Of a stretch of DNA of 16,817 bases, positions 1-9,742 are shown piece by piece. Every line of letters begins with the position of its first letter. Within the stretch, counting starts at the first letter, position 1. Origin of the DNA: Poronia punctata (lineage: Eukaryota > Ascomycota > Sordariomycetes > Xylariales > Xylariaceae); NCBI GenBank assembly GCA_022579005.1, contig MU401905.1, positions 1 to 16,817 of the forward strand. Reading direction: 5' to 3'. Position numbers and translations under genes: made by a program. The notes below the pieces were generated by a model, which saw only the letters and a program-made list of their open reading frames with translations, was not told where the DNA came from and did no database searches.

Positions 1-582
1 GTTATTAATATATTAAAAAACTAGCTATTATTTACTTATTTTTAAAGCTAGTAAATAGTATAATAAAGCTTTATTAAGCAATTATTAAAAAAGTAGCTAA
101 TAATAATAATAATAATAAGTTTAACTTATTTTGCTATAATTAAAATATTGCCTTAGTTATAAATTATAATGCTGCTTTTTATAATATACTTTAAAAAAAA
201 AATTTTAATATAGTGTTTAATATTAAAAAAAACTTACTTTTAAATATTGCTAGCTTTAACTTTATTTATTTTAAAAGTATTATACTATTTAGTTATAAGT
301 ATAATATTAATTTTAGCTTTTTTAATATAATTTTAATTAGTTTAGCTAATAATAAAACAATATAAGCTATATTATATAATAATGCTTTTATAAATATTTT
401 TTATAATATTATTTAAAAAGTTTATTATAAAGCTTAATAAATTAGCATTGCTGCTATTAAAAAAGCAAATTAATTAAGTGCTTTAGCTAAGTTTTTTAAT
501 ATTTTTACTATATATAAAAGCAAAGCTAAAAAGGTTTATTTTTTTAATAATGTTTTATTAAATAAAACAACTTTTTTAAGTA
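1..582 (+). repeat. RIP-degraded repeat, probable 5' part of left transposon copy
   Basis: This stretch has the same composition as the left inverted-repeat arm further right, and no open frame. It was probably continuous with 1047-3068 before the element at 591-1038 inserted. If it belongs to the same element as 3069-9689, its partner would lie to the right of the window. I could not test this. I recognise no domain. Confidence 0.5.
98..118. repeat. (TAA)7 microsatellite
   Basis: Seven perfect TAA units stand in RIP-degraded sequence. A similar short (TAA/AAT) run occurs near 2669-2687. Simple repeats like this are expected where nearly all C/G has been lost. Confidence 0.85.
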
Positions 583-590
583 TATATAAT
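583..590. repeat. Left 8-bp target site duplication TATATAAT
   Basis: TATATAAT directly precedes the terminal inverted repeat at 591 and is repeated exactly at 1039-1046, directly after the other terminal repeat. An 8-bp duplication is typical of hAT-type transposition, though some other superfamilies also give 8-9 bp. The AT-rich surroundings raise the chance of coincidence, but the exact abutment on both sides supports it. Confidence 0.88.
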
Positions 591-643
591 GAGGTGTGCT
601 GCATTTGCTGTAGGGTGTGTGCTAGATCTGCTGTAGTGCAGTG
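591..643 (+). repeat. Left terminal inverted repeat of the MITE (53 bp)
   Basis: It pairs with 986-1038 in reverse complement, with differences only at 605 and at the partner of 610 (1019). The repeat itself contains a direct sub-repeat: 594-613 and 617-636 agree at 17 of 20 positions (GTGTGCT..., ending CTGCTGTAG or TTGCTGTAG). Sub-repeats inside terminal repeats can be transposase binding sites; that role is inferred. Confidence 0.92.
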
Positions 644-691
644 TTAGGCACCTGGTGCCGGATGGTGTATAAGGTGGCTACGCATCTAGTA

Positions 692-714
692 ACACTGCCC
701 GCCTACTTACCCTT
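692..714 (+). repeat. Sub-terminal inverted repeat, left part
   Basis: The stretch around CACTGCCCGCCTACTTACC resembles, in reverse complement, bases about 938-960 (CAGTGCCGCCTACCGTACC). It has one gap and a few mismatches. It lies inside the terminal repeats and makes the element more strongly foldable. Boundaries are approximate. Confidence 0.6.
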
Positions 715-780
715 GCCTCTAAAGTTAAAGCTATTCACAGTTTTTGCAACGTCTCTCAACGCATTTCATACTAGGTCCTA

Positions 781-796
781 ACCTAGGCGCCTAGGT
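781..796. repeat. Perfect 16-bp palindrome ACCTAGGCGCCTAGGT
   Basis: The sequence equals its own reverse complement over 16 bases, inside the MITE. It is GC-rich against an AT-rich setting. Function is unknown; it may be a structural relic of the autonomous parent element. Confidence 0.9.
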
Positions 797-800
797 ATTT

Positions 801-840
801 GCAGCCCCTTCAATCCCCTTCAATCCCCTTCGGCCCTTTT
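801..840. repeat. Degenerate 10-bp tandem repeat in the MITE
   Basis: Four decamers follow each other: GCAGCCCCTT, CAATCCCCTT twice, then CGGCCCTTTT. The two middle copies are identical. This is a short minisatellite-like tract inside the MITE, with no evident function. Confidence 0.75.
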
Positions 841-937
841 AAGCCGCAAACCCTACAACTAGGTTAGTTAAAAAGGGGGGGGGGAGAGTGGTTTTGTAGA
901 ATTGCGTTAAAGAGACATGTATGTACAGGTAGATTTA

Positions 938-960
938 GGTTGGTACGGTAGGCGGCACTG
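938..960 (-). repeat. Sub-terminal inverted repeat, right part
   Basis: This is the reverse-complement partner of about 692-714, with one gap and a few mismatches. Boundaries are approximate. Confidence 0.6.
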
Positions 961-985
961 TATTAGCTGTTTGCACCTGGTCCGG

Positions 986-1038
986 CACTGCACTACAGCA
1001 GATCTAGCACACACCCTATAGCAGATGCAGCACACCTC
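986..1038 (-). repeat. Right terminal inverted repeat of the MITE (53 bp)
   Basis: This is the reverse complement of 591-643 at 51 of 53 positions. On the + strand base 1019 is T where the left repeat predicts C, in a CAG-to-TAG context. That is the change RIP makes most often. Confidence 0.92.
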
Positions 1039-1046
1039 TATATAAT
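1039..1046. repeat. Right 8-bp target site duplication TATATAAT
   Basis: This is an exact copy of 583-590, immediately after the right terminal repeat. Confidence 0.88.
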
Positions 1047-3068
1047 TAAAAAAAAAAGCTATTAAAAAAAAAGTTATAAATATTAAAAATAAAACTAAGT
1101 TATAGTAAAAAAGTATTTATAAAAATATTTAGCTTTAATTTATAAAATATTTTTAAAAAACGTAATTTACTTTAAAAAAGGTTATAAAACTATTTTAAAG
1201 CTTAAAAAAAACTAATTTTACTAATATAAAAAAAGTAGTTTTACTAAAAATCTTTTTTTATAAAAAAATAGCTTTAATATAAAACTTTTTTAAAATAAAA
1301 CGTAGTAATAATAATATTGCTTTGCTATATAAAATTAAAGTAATGCTTTATAAAATATAGTAAGCTAAAAGCATTTTAATTTTTACGCTACTAAAAAATA
1401 AAGTTATTAAAGTTTTATAAATATGCTTTAAAAATAAAGTTTTAAAAAACGCAAGCTTGCTATATTATAATGTATAGTTTATAGTTAAAAAGCTTAAAAT
1501 AGGCCTATGCTTTATTAATTTAGCTACTAAGCTAAACACTATTATTATTTAAAATACTATGCTATTATAAAGCTATAATAAATTTATAAAACAATTTGCT
1601 ATATATATTATTATATTAGTTAGCAACTTATTTTCTAGCTATAACTAAATTAATTTTTTTATTTATAGCTATGCTTTAATTATATTTAATACTTTATTTA
1701 AATTACTTTAAATAATAACTTTGCTATAAAGCTATATAAATTTTATTACTTAGTTTTTATATATTAATATATAAATTTTTTTTAATATTACTTTTTAAAA
1801 ATGCAAACTTTTTTTAATAATATAAAAATTAAAAGCTTTATATTATACTATAATAATTAAAAAATTGCTTTTAAAATTAAGTAATACGTTTTAAAATACT
1901 TAAAAAATATTAATACTATACTTTTTAACTTAAAACTAGTTAGTTTTACTTTAAGTACTATAAAAAGTAAGTAGTATTGCTAGTTTATAAAAATTATTAA
2001 GTTTATATATAAAATATATAAAAAAAGCTTATTAATATAAAAGTTATTAAAATTAAAAAATAGCTTATATATAAAAATATTATAAATATTAAAGCTTTTT
2101 TTAAAGTTATTATTTACTATAAAATATAAATTAAAAACTACTTTTAAATTTATATATTTTTTACTACTTTTTTATAAAAAAATATAGCTTTTATTTAAAA
2201 AAGTAAATAATAATAGTTTATAAATTAATTAAAGCTTGCTTTAATTAATATATTGCTTTAGTTATTATTAATTATAAAAGTAAATAAAGTTACTTTTAAA
2301 CTAATACTTTTAAAACTAAATAAAAATATATTTTAGCTTAAAAAATAAATAAAAACTTTAAATTAGCTTAATATAAGTTAAAATATTAAAAAAACTTTAA
2401 GTTAAACTATAATATTATAAAAAAAAGGTTTTTAGTATTATTAAGTTATTAAAGCGCTTATAAAACTATTTTTATAATATATAATTTATTTTAAAAACTA
2501 ACGCAAAAGTTTTAATTATTTAGCTAAATAATAAGTTTTTTACTTTTTTAAATATAATTTTTATTTAATAAGTTTTATTTATTAAAATATTTAACTTTAA
2601 GCTTTATTATATACTAAAAAAAGCATATAGCTATAAATAGCTTATTTTAGCAACTTTAAAAGCTTACTAATAATAATAATAATAAATAAAAAAATAATAT
2701 AAAGCAATTTATTAATATTTAGCTTAGTACTATATTTATTAACGTTAATATAGTTTAGCTTAACTTAAAAATAAATATAAACAAAGCTTTAAAACTTAAT
2801 TATAAATTACTTGCTTTTAGCTATTTACTTTAGCTTATTAAGCTATTATTAAAGCTTATAGTTTAATAAACTTAAAAAAGTTAAAAAATTGCTTAGTTTT
2901 TTATTATTAATACTATTTTAAAATGCTATAATAATAAATATAAATAAAAAAAGTTTAAAAATTATATATATTAATATTTTATATATAATAGTACTTTATA
3001 AAAGTAAGTAGCTTAGCATTTTACTTTTAAGCAATATATTAATTTTTTAAAAAAGCGCAAGTTAATTA
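1047..3068 (+). repeat. RIP-degraded repeat, no partner inside the window
   Basis: About 2 kb of AT-rich sequence with no open frame and no feature beyond short simple repeats. It joins the left inverted-repeat arm at 3069 without any visible break. The arm boundary at 3069 is set only by the right arm running out of window at 16817. It is therefore probably more of the same transposon copy, but this is inferred. Confidence 0.5.
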
Positions 3069-4802
3069 TTTAAAAAATCTACTTAGCTTTTAGCTATAAA
3101 AAAATTAACTTAATAATTTAATAAATTTTATAACTTTATTACTAGCTTAACTTTGCTAAAAATATTTACTTAGCAACTAAGTTTTATTTTAACTATTAAA
3201 AGTTATAAAGCAGCTTACTTAAAAAATAATACTAGTATAATATTTTTATTAACTTTTTATACTTATAAGTTATTAATATTTAAACTATATTATTTTTAAA
3301 AAGGAAATTTGCTTTAATTAAAGCACAATATAAGTAAACAGCTTTTTTTAAAGCTAAAGCTTTTTAGCAAATAAACTTTAAATTAATATTTAAGTTTTTT
3401 TATAAATATATAATATATTGCTATAATAGTATACTATATATTAAGTATAATAATAAAAGTAAAATTAAAAAAAAAGTTATTATAGCAACTAAGCACTTTA
3501 AGTATTATATAACTTATAAACTAGCTTACTATTTTTAAGCACAAGGCCTTATTAAAAATAAAGCACTGCTTAATTAAAATAACGCTTATAAAAATAATTA
3601 ATAAAATTAAAAAAAACTAGTTAAATTATTTAAGCTTTGCTATTTTAGTAAATAATATTACTATTTAATACTATAAATATAGCTTATATAAACTAGTTTA
3701 TAAACGTTTACTTATTTTGCTAATTAAAAATATTATATTAATATAATAAGTGCTATAATAAAATTTAATTTTTAATTATACTAATTTAGTAGCGCTAAAA
3801 GTAAAGCAGCTAAAATATTATATAAAAAATATTAAATAAGTAAAAAGAATTATTACTTTAAAACAAAAAAACAATATAAACTAATAAAAGTAATAAAATA
3901 CTTATAAAATCTAGCTTAAAATATATATTAATAACTTTATACTTTTATTTAATACTTTTTTAAAAATTAATAAAAATAATAATAAAAAGCTTTTATATTA
4001 ATAAAATAAGCTATACTAAATTATTAAAGCTATAAGTAATATATATTATAAGCTTATTAAAATAAATAAATAATAACTATATAGTTACTATTTTATAAAA
4101 TAACTTTAAGCTTTTTATAAAAATAATAAAAAATACTAAGTACTAAAAAACTTTAACTTAAAGCTTTAAACTACTAAAAGTTTTTTTTAAAAAATAACCT
4201 TATTAATAAGCTAAATTTAAAACTTTTAATAATAAATAATAACTTTACTTTAAATCTTTATAAAAACTATAATTATATTAATAGCTTTTTTAAACTAATA
4301 AATATTAATATAGTAGCTATTAATTACGTTTATAAGTTTAATATAATATAAAATTAACTAAATACTTTTATTTATAATATATCTTTTTTTAAAAGCTTAG
4401 CTAGTACTACTTATTTAATAAGTTTTTATTTTTAACTTTTTAATTTTATATTGCTTTTAAAAATAATAATAAAGTAACTTTATAGTATAAACATTATACT
4501 AGCTTTTTACTTTTAAAAGCTTTTTATTTATAATTTTTTTTAAAACTTATTACTAACTTTTTTTAATTTTATTATTTTTAAATATTTTATTTATTTATTT
4601 ATATATTAAAATTAACAACTTGCCTTTAAAAAATATAGCAATAATACCTTTTTTATTTTTTATATTTACTTAAAATAAAAAGTATGCTTTGCTGCTTTTA
4701 ACTATTTTTTTTAATGTTTTTATTTAATATTTTAAAACATATATTTTCTTTTTTTTTATATAAATTAACGCAATACCTAGTTTTTTTAAATATTTTCTTT
4801 AC

Positions 4803-4819
4803 TTTTTTTTTTTTTTTTT
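4803..4819. repeat. T17 homopolymer
   Basis: A run of 17 T lies in the left arm. The aligned site in the right arm is a run of 13 A at 15061-15073. The tract therefore has changed length between the two copies. Confidence 0.85.
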
Positions 4820-5730
4820 CAATATAGTTACTAAATTTTTTTTAAAGCTTTATTTAATAAACTGTTTATATGTTAACTATATAAGCTTTTTTAATACTAA
4901 TATAAATATTAGTTTATATGCTTTAAAGTTTATAATAAATATAAAGCGTTTAATTAAATTAAATATTATAAGTTACTATATTTTAAAAAGTAAATTAACT
5001 ACATTATAATAAGTATAAAATATGCTTTAAACTATAAACGCGCAGTTGTAATAAAATATACTTTAAAGTTTTAAATTAAAAACATACTTAAAAAATAACT
5101 ATATATTTAAGCAAGTGTTTATATTTAATTTAATAAAACGCTTTTTATAATATATATAAAAAATAATATTTAAGCAACTTATTTATAAAATTAAAAAAGC
5201 TTTATACTAATATTAATTTTATAATAAATATATAAAATATTTACTTTATAGTTTATTATTTTTACTTTTAATATAAATAGGCCTTAGGTTAAAGTTCTCT
5301 TTTTTTATTAAAACCTTTATAAGCTTAATAATATATTTTAAAGCGCTGCTAGTAATATTAAAAAATAAATAAACTAGCTAGCAAATATAATAACTTTAAG
5401 CAATATTATTAACAACTTTAATTTTTAAAGCTTTAAGTATTTTTAATATATTAGTACTTAATTAAGTAATAAAAAATTAATATAATACCTTTACCTTTTG
5501 CTATTTAAGCTTAAAAACAGTTTTTTTATTTTTTTTATAATTAGCTAAGCTTTGCTTATTTTTTTTAACTAAGCTTAGCAACTATTTTTTATAAGCAATA
5601 TTAGTACTAAAATCTTTGCTAATTATATAGTTTATATTAGCATTACTTTTGCTTATTTTTATAAGCTTTAAAGAATTTATAATAAAGTATAGCGTTACTT
5701 TTAAAATAATAAAGTAGCAAAAAGTATTTA

Positions 5731-5791
5731 AAAACTTAAAAAAAAAGAAAAAAATAAAAAAATAAAAAAAGAAAAAAAAGAAAAAAATAGT
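5731..5791 (+). repeat. A-rich purine tract, left-arm counterpart of the 33-bp repeat
   Basis: This is a run of A interrupted mainly by single G and T. It aligns with the reverse complement of the region around 14069-14167. Here only one unit of that repeat is recognisable, and its C and G have nearly all gone, leaving AAG/AAA-type triplets. Confidence 0.6.
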
Positions 5792-7810
5792 TTTTTAATA
5801 CTTAGTTTACTACTTTTTTAATAAAAGCTTATATTAGTTTAATAAAGCATAAATAATATATAACTTTAAGTTATTATTAATAAGCTAGTTTTATAAAAAT
5901 TGTTTAATTTAGTAAGCAAATACTTAAAAGTTATAAATATATTATAATAATTTATACTTATAGCTTTAAGCACTTAATAAAGCAAATTTTATTAAGTTCT
6001 TTTATTTTAATTTATTATAAAAAGACTTAAAAAAACTTATTATAATTTTATTTGCTAGTAATATACTATATTTATAAAAAACAGCTTATAAACTTATTTT
6101 TATTTTTTTAATTTATTTTTATACTTATACCTTTTTTAAACTTTTATCTTTATTTTTTTATTTTTAGTTTGCTTAGTACTATAGTTTAACTTTATATATT
6201 TAATTTATTACCTTTATAATATAGCAAATTAAATTTTAATGCTTAAAGAAAACGCGCTATAAAAAATTATAGCTTTTATTTATTTTTAAAAACTTTTATT
6301 TACGCTTATAAATATTTAGCAAAATTACTTTAAATATATTAACTTATTATTAAACTATATAAAACTATAAAAAATTTTAAGCAGTAAAAATATTAGTAAT
6401 AATAAAATTAACTATTTACTTTATAATAAAAAATGCTTAAATTTTATTTTTTAAAAAATATAATAAAAACATATTTAGTTTTTATCTTAGCATACTAATT
6501 AAGTACTACTATTATAGTTAGCTTTTAAAAAGTAAAATTATAGCAAGCGTTTATTTAATTTTAAAAAACTAGCTTTATATTTTAATTAAAAATATGTTTA
6601 GCTAGGCTATAAGTATGCTTTAACACTTTTTATTTAATACTTTTAATAGCTACTTAAAAAAATAGTTATAATAATAGTTTAAAAAAAATATAGTTAATAT
6701 AAAGCTTTTTATTTTAAAAAAACATATTAGTAGCAATTATTAAATTTTTATTATAATTAATCTTTACTTATAAAAAGCTTATATATTTAACTTAATAAAC
6801 TAAGTTTTTACTTTTAAATATATATAAGTACTAAAGCTTTTAATAAGCATTTAGCTATAAAAAATATATAAAGTTTTTATTTAAATTAAAGTTTTTTTTT
6901 ATAATTAAAGTAATAGCTAATTATATAAATACACTTGCTTAGCAACTTTAATTACTTTTATTAAGATTTTAAATAATATAATTAACTTAACGCTTAGCTA
7001 AGCACTAAAAGTAAACTTATTAATATTTATTATATTAATAACATAGTTAACAACTTAATATAAAGTTTTATTAAAATAAAAAAGTCTTATACTTAAGCTA
7101 GCTATACTTTAGTAACCTTTATTAACTATATTATTTATATTTAATATTATTATTTTAAATACCTTTACTATGCTAACTTAAAATTTAAATTTTAAAAATT
7201 TGCTTATAAAAATATATTTTAAATAGCTATATAAAAGCGCGCTTGCTTTTTTATAAACTAAGCATATTTTTAATTTAAACTTAAATATTTTATATTTTTT
7301 AAAACTAAATATTAATAGCTTTTATAGCTTTATAAACTTATATAATAAAAACAATAATACGTTATAGTACTAATATAAGCTAAAATATTTAATTAATATA
7401 GCGCTTTAAGTTTGCTACTAAAAATAGCTTTTTAATAAAAAAGTAGCAATTATTTTAAAGTATTTTATAAAAACTTATTATTTTAATTTTTGCTTTAAGT
7501 ATTTATTTATAGTTATTAAGCTTATATAAAGATTTTATTTTATAAAAGCTTAAGCTTAAAATAAAGCTACTTATAACCTATAATAAAAAAAAGCTATTTA
7601 TAATTAAATACTAGCATATTTTATTTTAAAGTTTTATAAAAAAAGCTATTAGTATATTATAGTAATTAATTATTTTTAGCTAGTAGCTTTTATTATTAAT
7701 AGCTTAAAAACACTAAAATAAAGTATTATATAAATTAAAAAAAAGCTATAGCAAGTTTATAAAATTATATTTTATATATTGCTTATATTATAATATATTA
7801 TAATTATATT

Positions 7811-7818
7811 TTTATTAA
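7811..7818. repeat. Candidate left target duplication TTTATTAA
   Basis: TTTATTAA occurs here and again at 8466-8473, bracketing sequence that the right arm lacks. The right arm has one copy of the site (11977-11984, reading CTTATTAA on the minus strand). Because the DNA is AT-rich, the true duplication could be shorter, with a TTAA core. Confidence 0.5.
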
Positions 7819-8218
7819 TTGTAATAAATAATAGGTCTACTTTAAAGATAACTAAGTAGTTACTACTAAAGTAAAGAAGCGTTTAGCATACATTAGCAAA
7901 TTAAGCTATAATTAATCTAATATTAAAAAAATAAGCAAAGCTTATTTTAAAAAATATAATATATATAGCGCGTTAATTAAAAAATTAACTGCGCGCTTTA
8001 TAAATTGCGCTACAATTATTTTAGGTTTATTAATAATAAGGTTATATATAATAACTAATAAAAAAAAAGTTTATATACTTAGTATAAAGCATGCGCGCTA
8101 TATAATACTAAGTAAAAACACTTTTAAGTTATTTAATAATTATAACGTTAAAAATAAAGCTAAAATAAAAAGTATGCAATATTAAAAAAGTAAAAAGTAT
8201 AAAGCGCATTTTACTTAT

Positions 8219-8232
8219 TGCTTAATTAAGCA
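8219..8232. repeat. Perfect 14-bp palindrome TGCTTAATTAAGCA in element A
   Basis: The sequence equals its reverse complement. The second copy of element A has a 20-base version at 10431-10450 with a single mismatched pair, which a RIP-type transition would explain. Confidence 0.8.
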
Positions 8233-8317
8233 GCAAGCATAATTTACTTTATAACTTTTATAGTTAAAGTGCAAGTTAAACTGCTTAATTAATATATAAC
8301 TAAAATAAATATAAATA

Positions 8318-8342
8318 TTGCTTAATTATAAAGGTTAAGCAA
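8318..8342. repeat. Hairpin in element A
   Basis: TTGCTTAATT (8318-8327) can pair with GGTTAAGCAA (8333-8342) across a 5-base loop, with two G-T pairs at the loop end. The same hairpin is perfect in the other copy (10324-10348). Confidence 0.75.
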
Positions 8343-8465
8343 CGTGCACTTATAAACTAGTTATATATATACATTAATTAATTTTATATATTTAATATAT
8401 ATACTAGCTATGCTAATCTTAGCACTGTTTTTTACTTTTTACTTTACTAAATATAGTTAATATAA

Positions 8466-8473
8466 TTTATTAA
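8466..8473. repeat. Candidate right target duplication TTTATTAA
   Basis: This is an exact copy of 7811-7818 at the other end of element A. The spacer copy of the element is flanked by a similar CTATTAAA. The element end may therefore reach a few bases further and the duplication may be shorter. Confidence 0.5.
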
Positions 8474-9353
8474 ACTAATATAGCAAAAAAGTTAAAAATA
8501 TAAAATATTTTATATTATTTATATTATTTATTTATTTAAAGTTTTAAACTAGCTAATACTTTTAACTACTAGTATATTTAGTAAATATAAGCTTTAAAAT
8601 ATTATTACTATTTTAATAGCACTTAAGAAAATAGCTAAAATTTGCTTTATAAAAAAGAACCTACTTTAAAAAACAAAATTAATATAAAGCTACTTATTTT
8701 TAAACTTTTAAAACTACTATAACTAAGTTTACTAGTTTAAACATTTATAATACTTTAAAAGCACTTTTATATTTGCTATTAAGCATATCTTTATTAACTT
8801 TTATATAAAAAAATTATAAGTTAATAAGTACTTTATTTAAATTATTAATAATATGCTTATTTAAAAAAAAGCTTTTTAAAAAAGCATAATAGCATTTAAC
8901 TTATTATAAGCTTTATAGTTTTTTTATAAAGATTAAAAAATATATACTTAAATTTACTATTAAAAATATTATATTATAATAATGTTAATAAAGTATGCTA
9001 AAGTAATTTGCTGCTAATATAAGTTTAGGTTTAGCTACTACTTTATACTATAAAGTTAATAAAACCTTTTTTAATATATAACTTATTTTTAGCTTATTTA
9101 TTTTTGCAAGTAAAAAAGTTAAATATAGTACTATATAAATATAAAAGCTTTTAATGCTATAATAGCTAAAATAAAGTTTTAGTAACTAAAGCAAGCTACT
9201 ACTAAAAGTAGCAATAGGCAATTTTAATAAATAAAACTTTTAATAGCTTTAAATAGCTATAAAAAGCTTATTAAATAATAAAACAATAAAAGCATTATAT
9301 TAATTTTACTAAAAAAAGAATTTATAATGCGTTAATTTATATTAGCTTTAAAA

Positions 9354-9566
9354 GTGTTAAAAGCAACAACCCTTTTAGCTAAAAAAGATTATAATATAAT
9401 TAATATATATGCTAATTATGCTTTATATTATAAAGTAGCTATAAAACTAAAAAAAGCTAGCTTAATTTATATTTATATATATATAGCTATTATTTTTGCA
9501 TTACTTTTTAAACTTAAATACCTAGCTATTTATTATATATATAATATACTAAGTTATGCTTTTTAA
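9354..9566 (+). pseudogene. Relic 3' end of a transposon coding frame, left copy
   Basis: A 70-codon open stretch ends in TAA at 9564-9566. It begins at GTG, which is not a start in fungal nuclear genes, so it is a fragment and not a small gene. It is very rich in I, Y, K, L and A, as expected when C and G are lost. The right copy encodes an equivalent frame on the minus strand, ending at the matching stop (10831-10833). Both end in a shared tail, YLAIYYIYNI followed by L or P, then SYAF. Conservation of the frame and the stop in both copies supports a former protein. The family is not recognised. Confidence 0.5.
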
Positions 9567-9687
9567 AATACCTTTATAAAGCTATAATTAATATAAAGCC
9601 TTTAAAACCTAGTTAATGCGTTTACTCTAGCTAAACCTGTTTTAGTATAAAGTTAAAATAATCTTTAAAAATCTTTAATTTTATTGC

Positions 9688-9742
9688 AACACTACCTTTA
9701 ACACTACTTTTAACACTACTTTTAACACTACCTTTAACACTA
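9688..9742. repeat. 12-bp minisatellite AACACTACYTTT, about 4.6 copies
   Basis: Units at 9688-9699, 9700-9711, 9712-9723 and 9724-9735 differ only by C or T at the ninth base, and a partial unit follows to 9742. The tract starts exactly where similarity between the two arms ends (9689). It could be a 3'-terminal short tandem repeat of a LINE-like element or the start of the spacer. The right copy has no such repeat at its matching end. Confidence 0.85.

Larger units (their letters stand above)
591..1038. mobile_element. 448-bp MITE-like non-autonomous DNA transposon
   Basis: A compact element of normal base composition sits in RIP-mutated DNA. It has 53-bp terminal inverted repeats (591-643 and 986-1038, 51 of 53 identical) and is flanked by an exact 8-bp duplication. 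It is too short and has no frame for a transposase, so it would need one supplied in trans. The interior holds a second, weaker inverted repeat (about 692-714 against 938-960), a perfect 16-bp palindrome, short decamer repeats and a G10 run (875-884). The 8-bp duplication suggests the hAT superfamily, but the ends start GAGGTGTGC rather than the usual CA(G) of hAT, so the superfamily is uncertain. It keeps many CpA, TpG and CpG sites. It therefore either inserted after the surrounding RIP or was too short to be recognised by RIP. Confidence 0.92.
7819..8465. mobile_element. 0.65-kb inserted repeat (element A) in the left arm
   Basis: When the two arms are aligned, the right arm runs straight through at about 11977-11984 while the left arm carries this extra piece. 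A related inverted copy lies at about 10200-10600, so it is a repeated, mobile-looking sequence. It has no open frame and is itself RIP-degraded, with somewhat more CpG/GCGC left than its surroundings. It contains short hairpins (8318-8342) and a palindrome (8219-8232). I see no convincing terminal inverted repeats, so it could be a MITE, a solo LTR or another short non-autonomous element. Ends are uncertain by about 10 bases. Confidence 0.7.
3069..9689 (+). mobile_element. Left arm of giant inverted repeat: RIP-degraded large transposon copy
   Basis: The reverse complement of 10707-16817 matches this stretch along its length. I confirmed anchors at 3069-3480 (with 16400-16817), 3540-3900 (with about 15985-16345), 4740-5190 (with 14680-15150), 5700-5790 (with about 14080-14165), 7080-7300 (with 12500-12720), 7560-7780 (with about 12020-12235) and 8474-9689 (with 10707-11976). 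Coordinates of matching bases sum to about 19,886 in the outer part and about 20,397 in the inner part; the shift is explained mainly by the insertion at 7819-8465. The sense strand is inferred to be + from the coding relic at 9354-9566. The family is not recognised: I found no intact reverse transcriptase, integrase or transposase motif. It is the more mutated of the two copies. Confidence 0.85.

Noticed and set aside
875..884. G10 run in the MITE matching the C8 run at 9765-9772 as a shared element end
   Set aside because: The flanking sequences do not align in either orientation, so the two homopolymers are taken as unrelated.
5731..5791. Functional polypurine tract of an LTR retrotransposon
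   Set aside because: The tract aligns with the protein-like 33-bp repeat of the right arm, so its purine richness follows from lysine/glutamine-type codons plus RIP and not from a priming site.
7819..8465. Element A as a tRNA-derived SINE
   Set aside because: I saw no clear A-box or B-box and no poly-A or simple-repeat tail. The small hairpins alone are not enough.
9354..9566. A genuine small protein gene
   Set aside because: It begins at GTG with no ATG, has a composition driven by AT bias, and is the tail of a longer broken frame shared with the other arm. It is kept only as a pseudogene fragment.
9688..9742. CRISPR array or telomere-like repeat
   Set aside because: The 12-bp units are directly adjacent with no spacers, and the motif is not a telomere repeat. 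It is an ordinary minisatellite.
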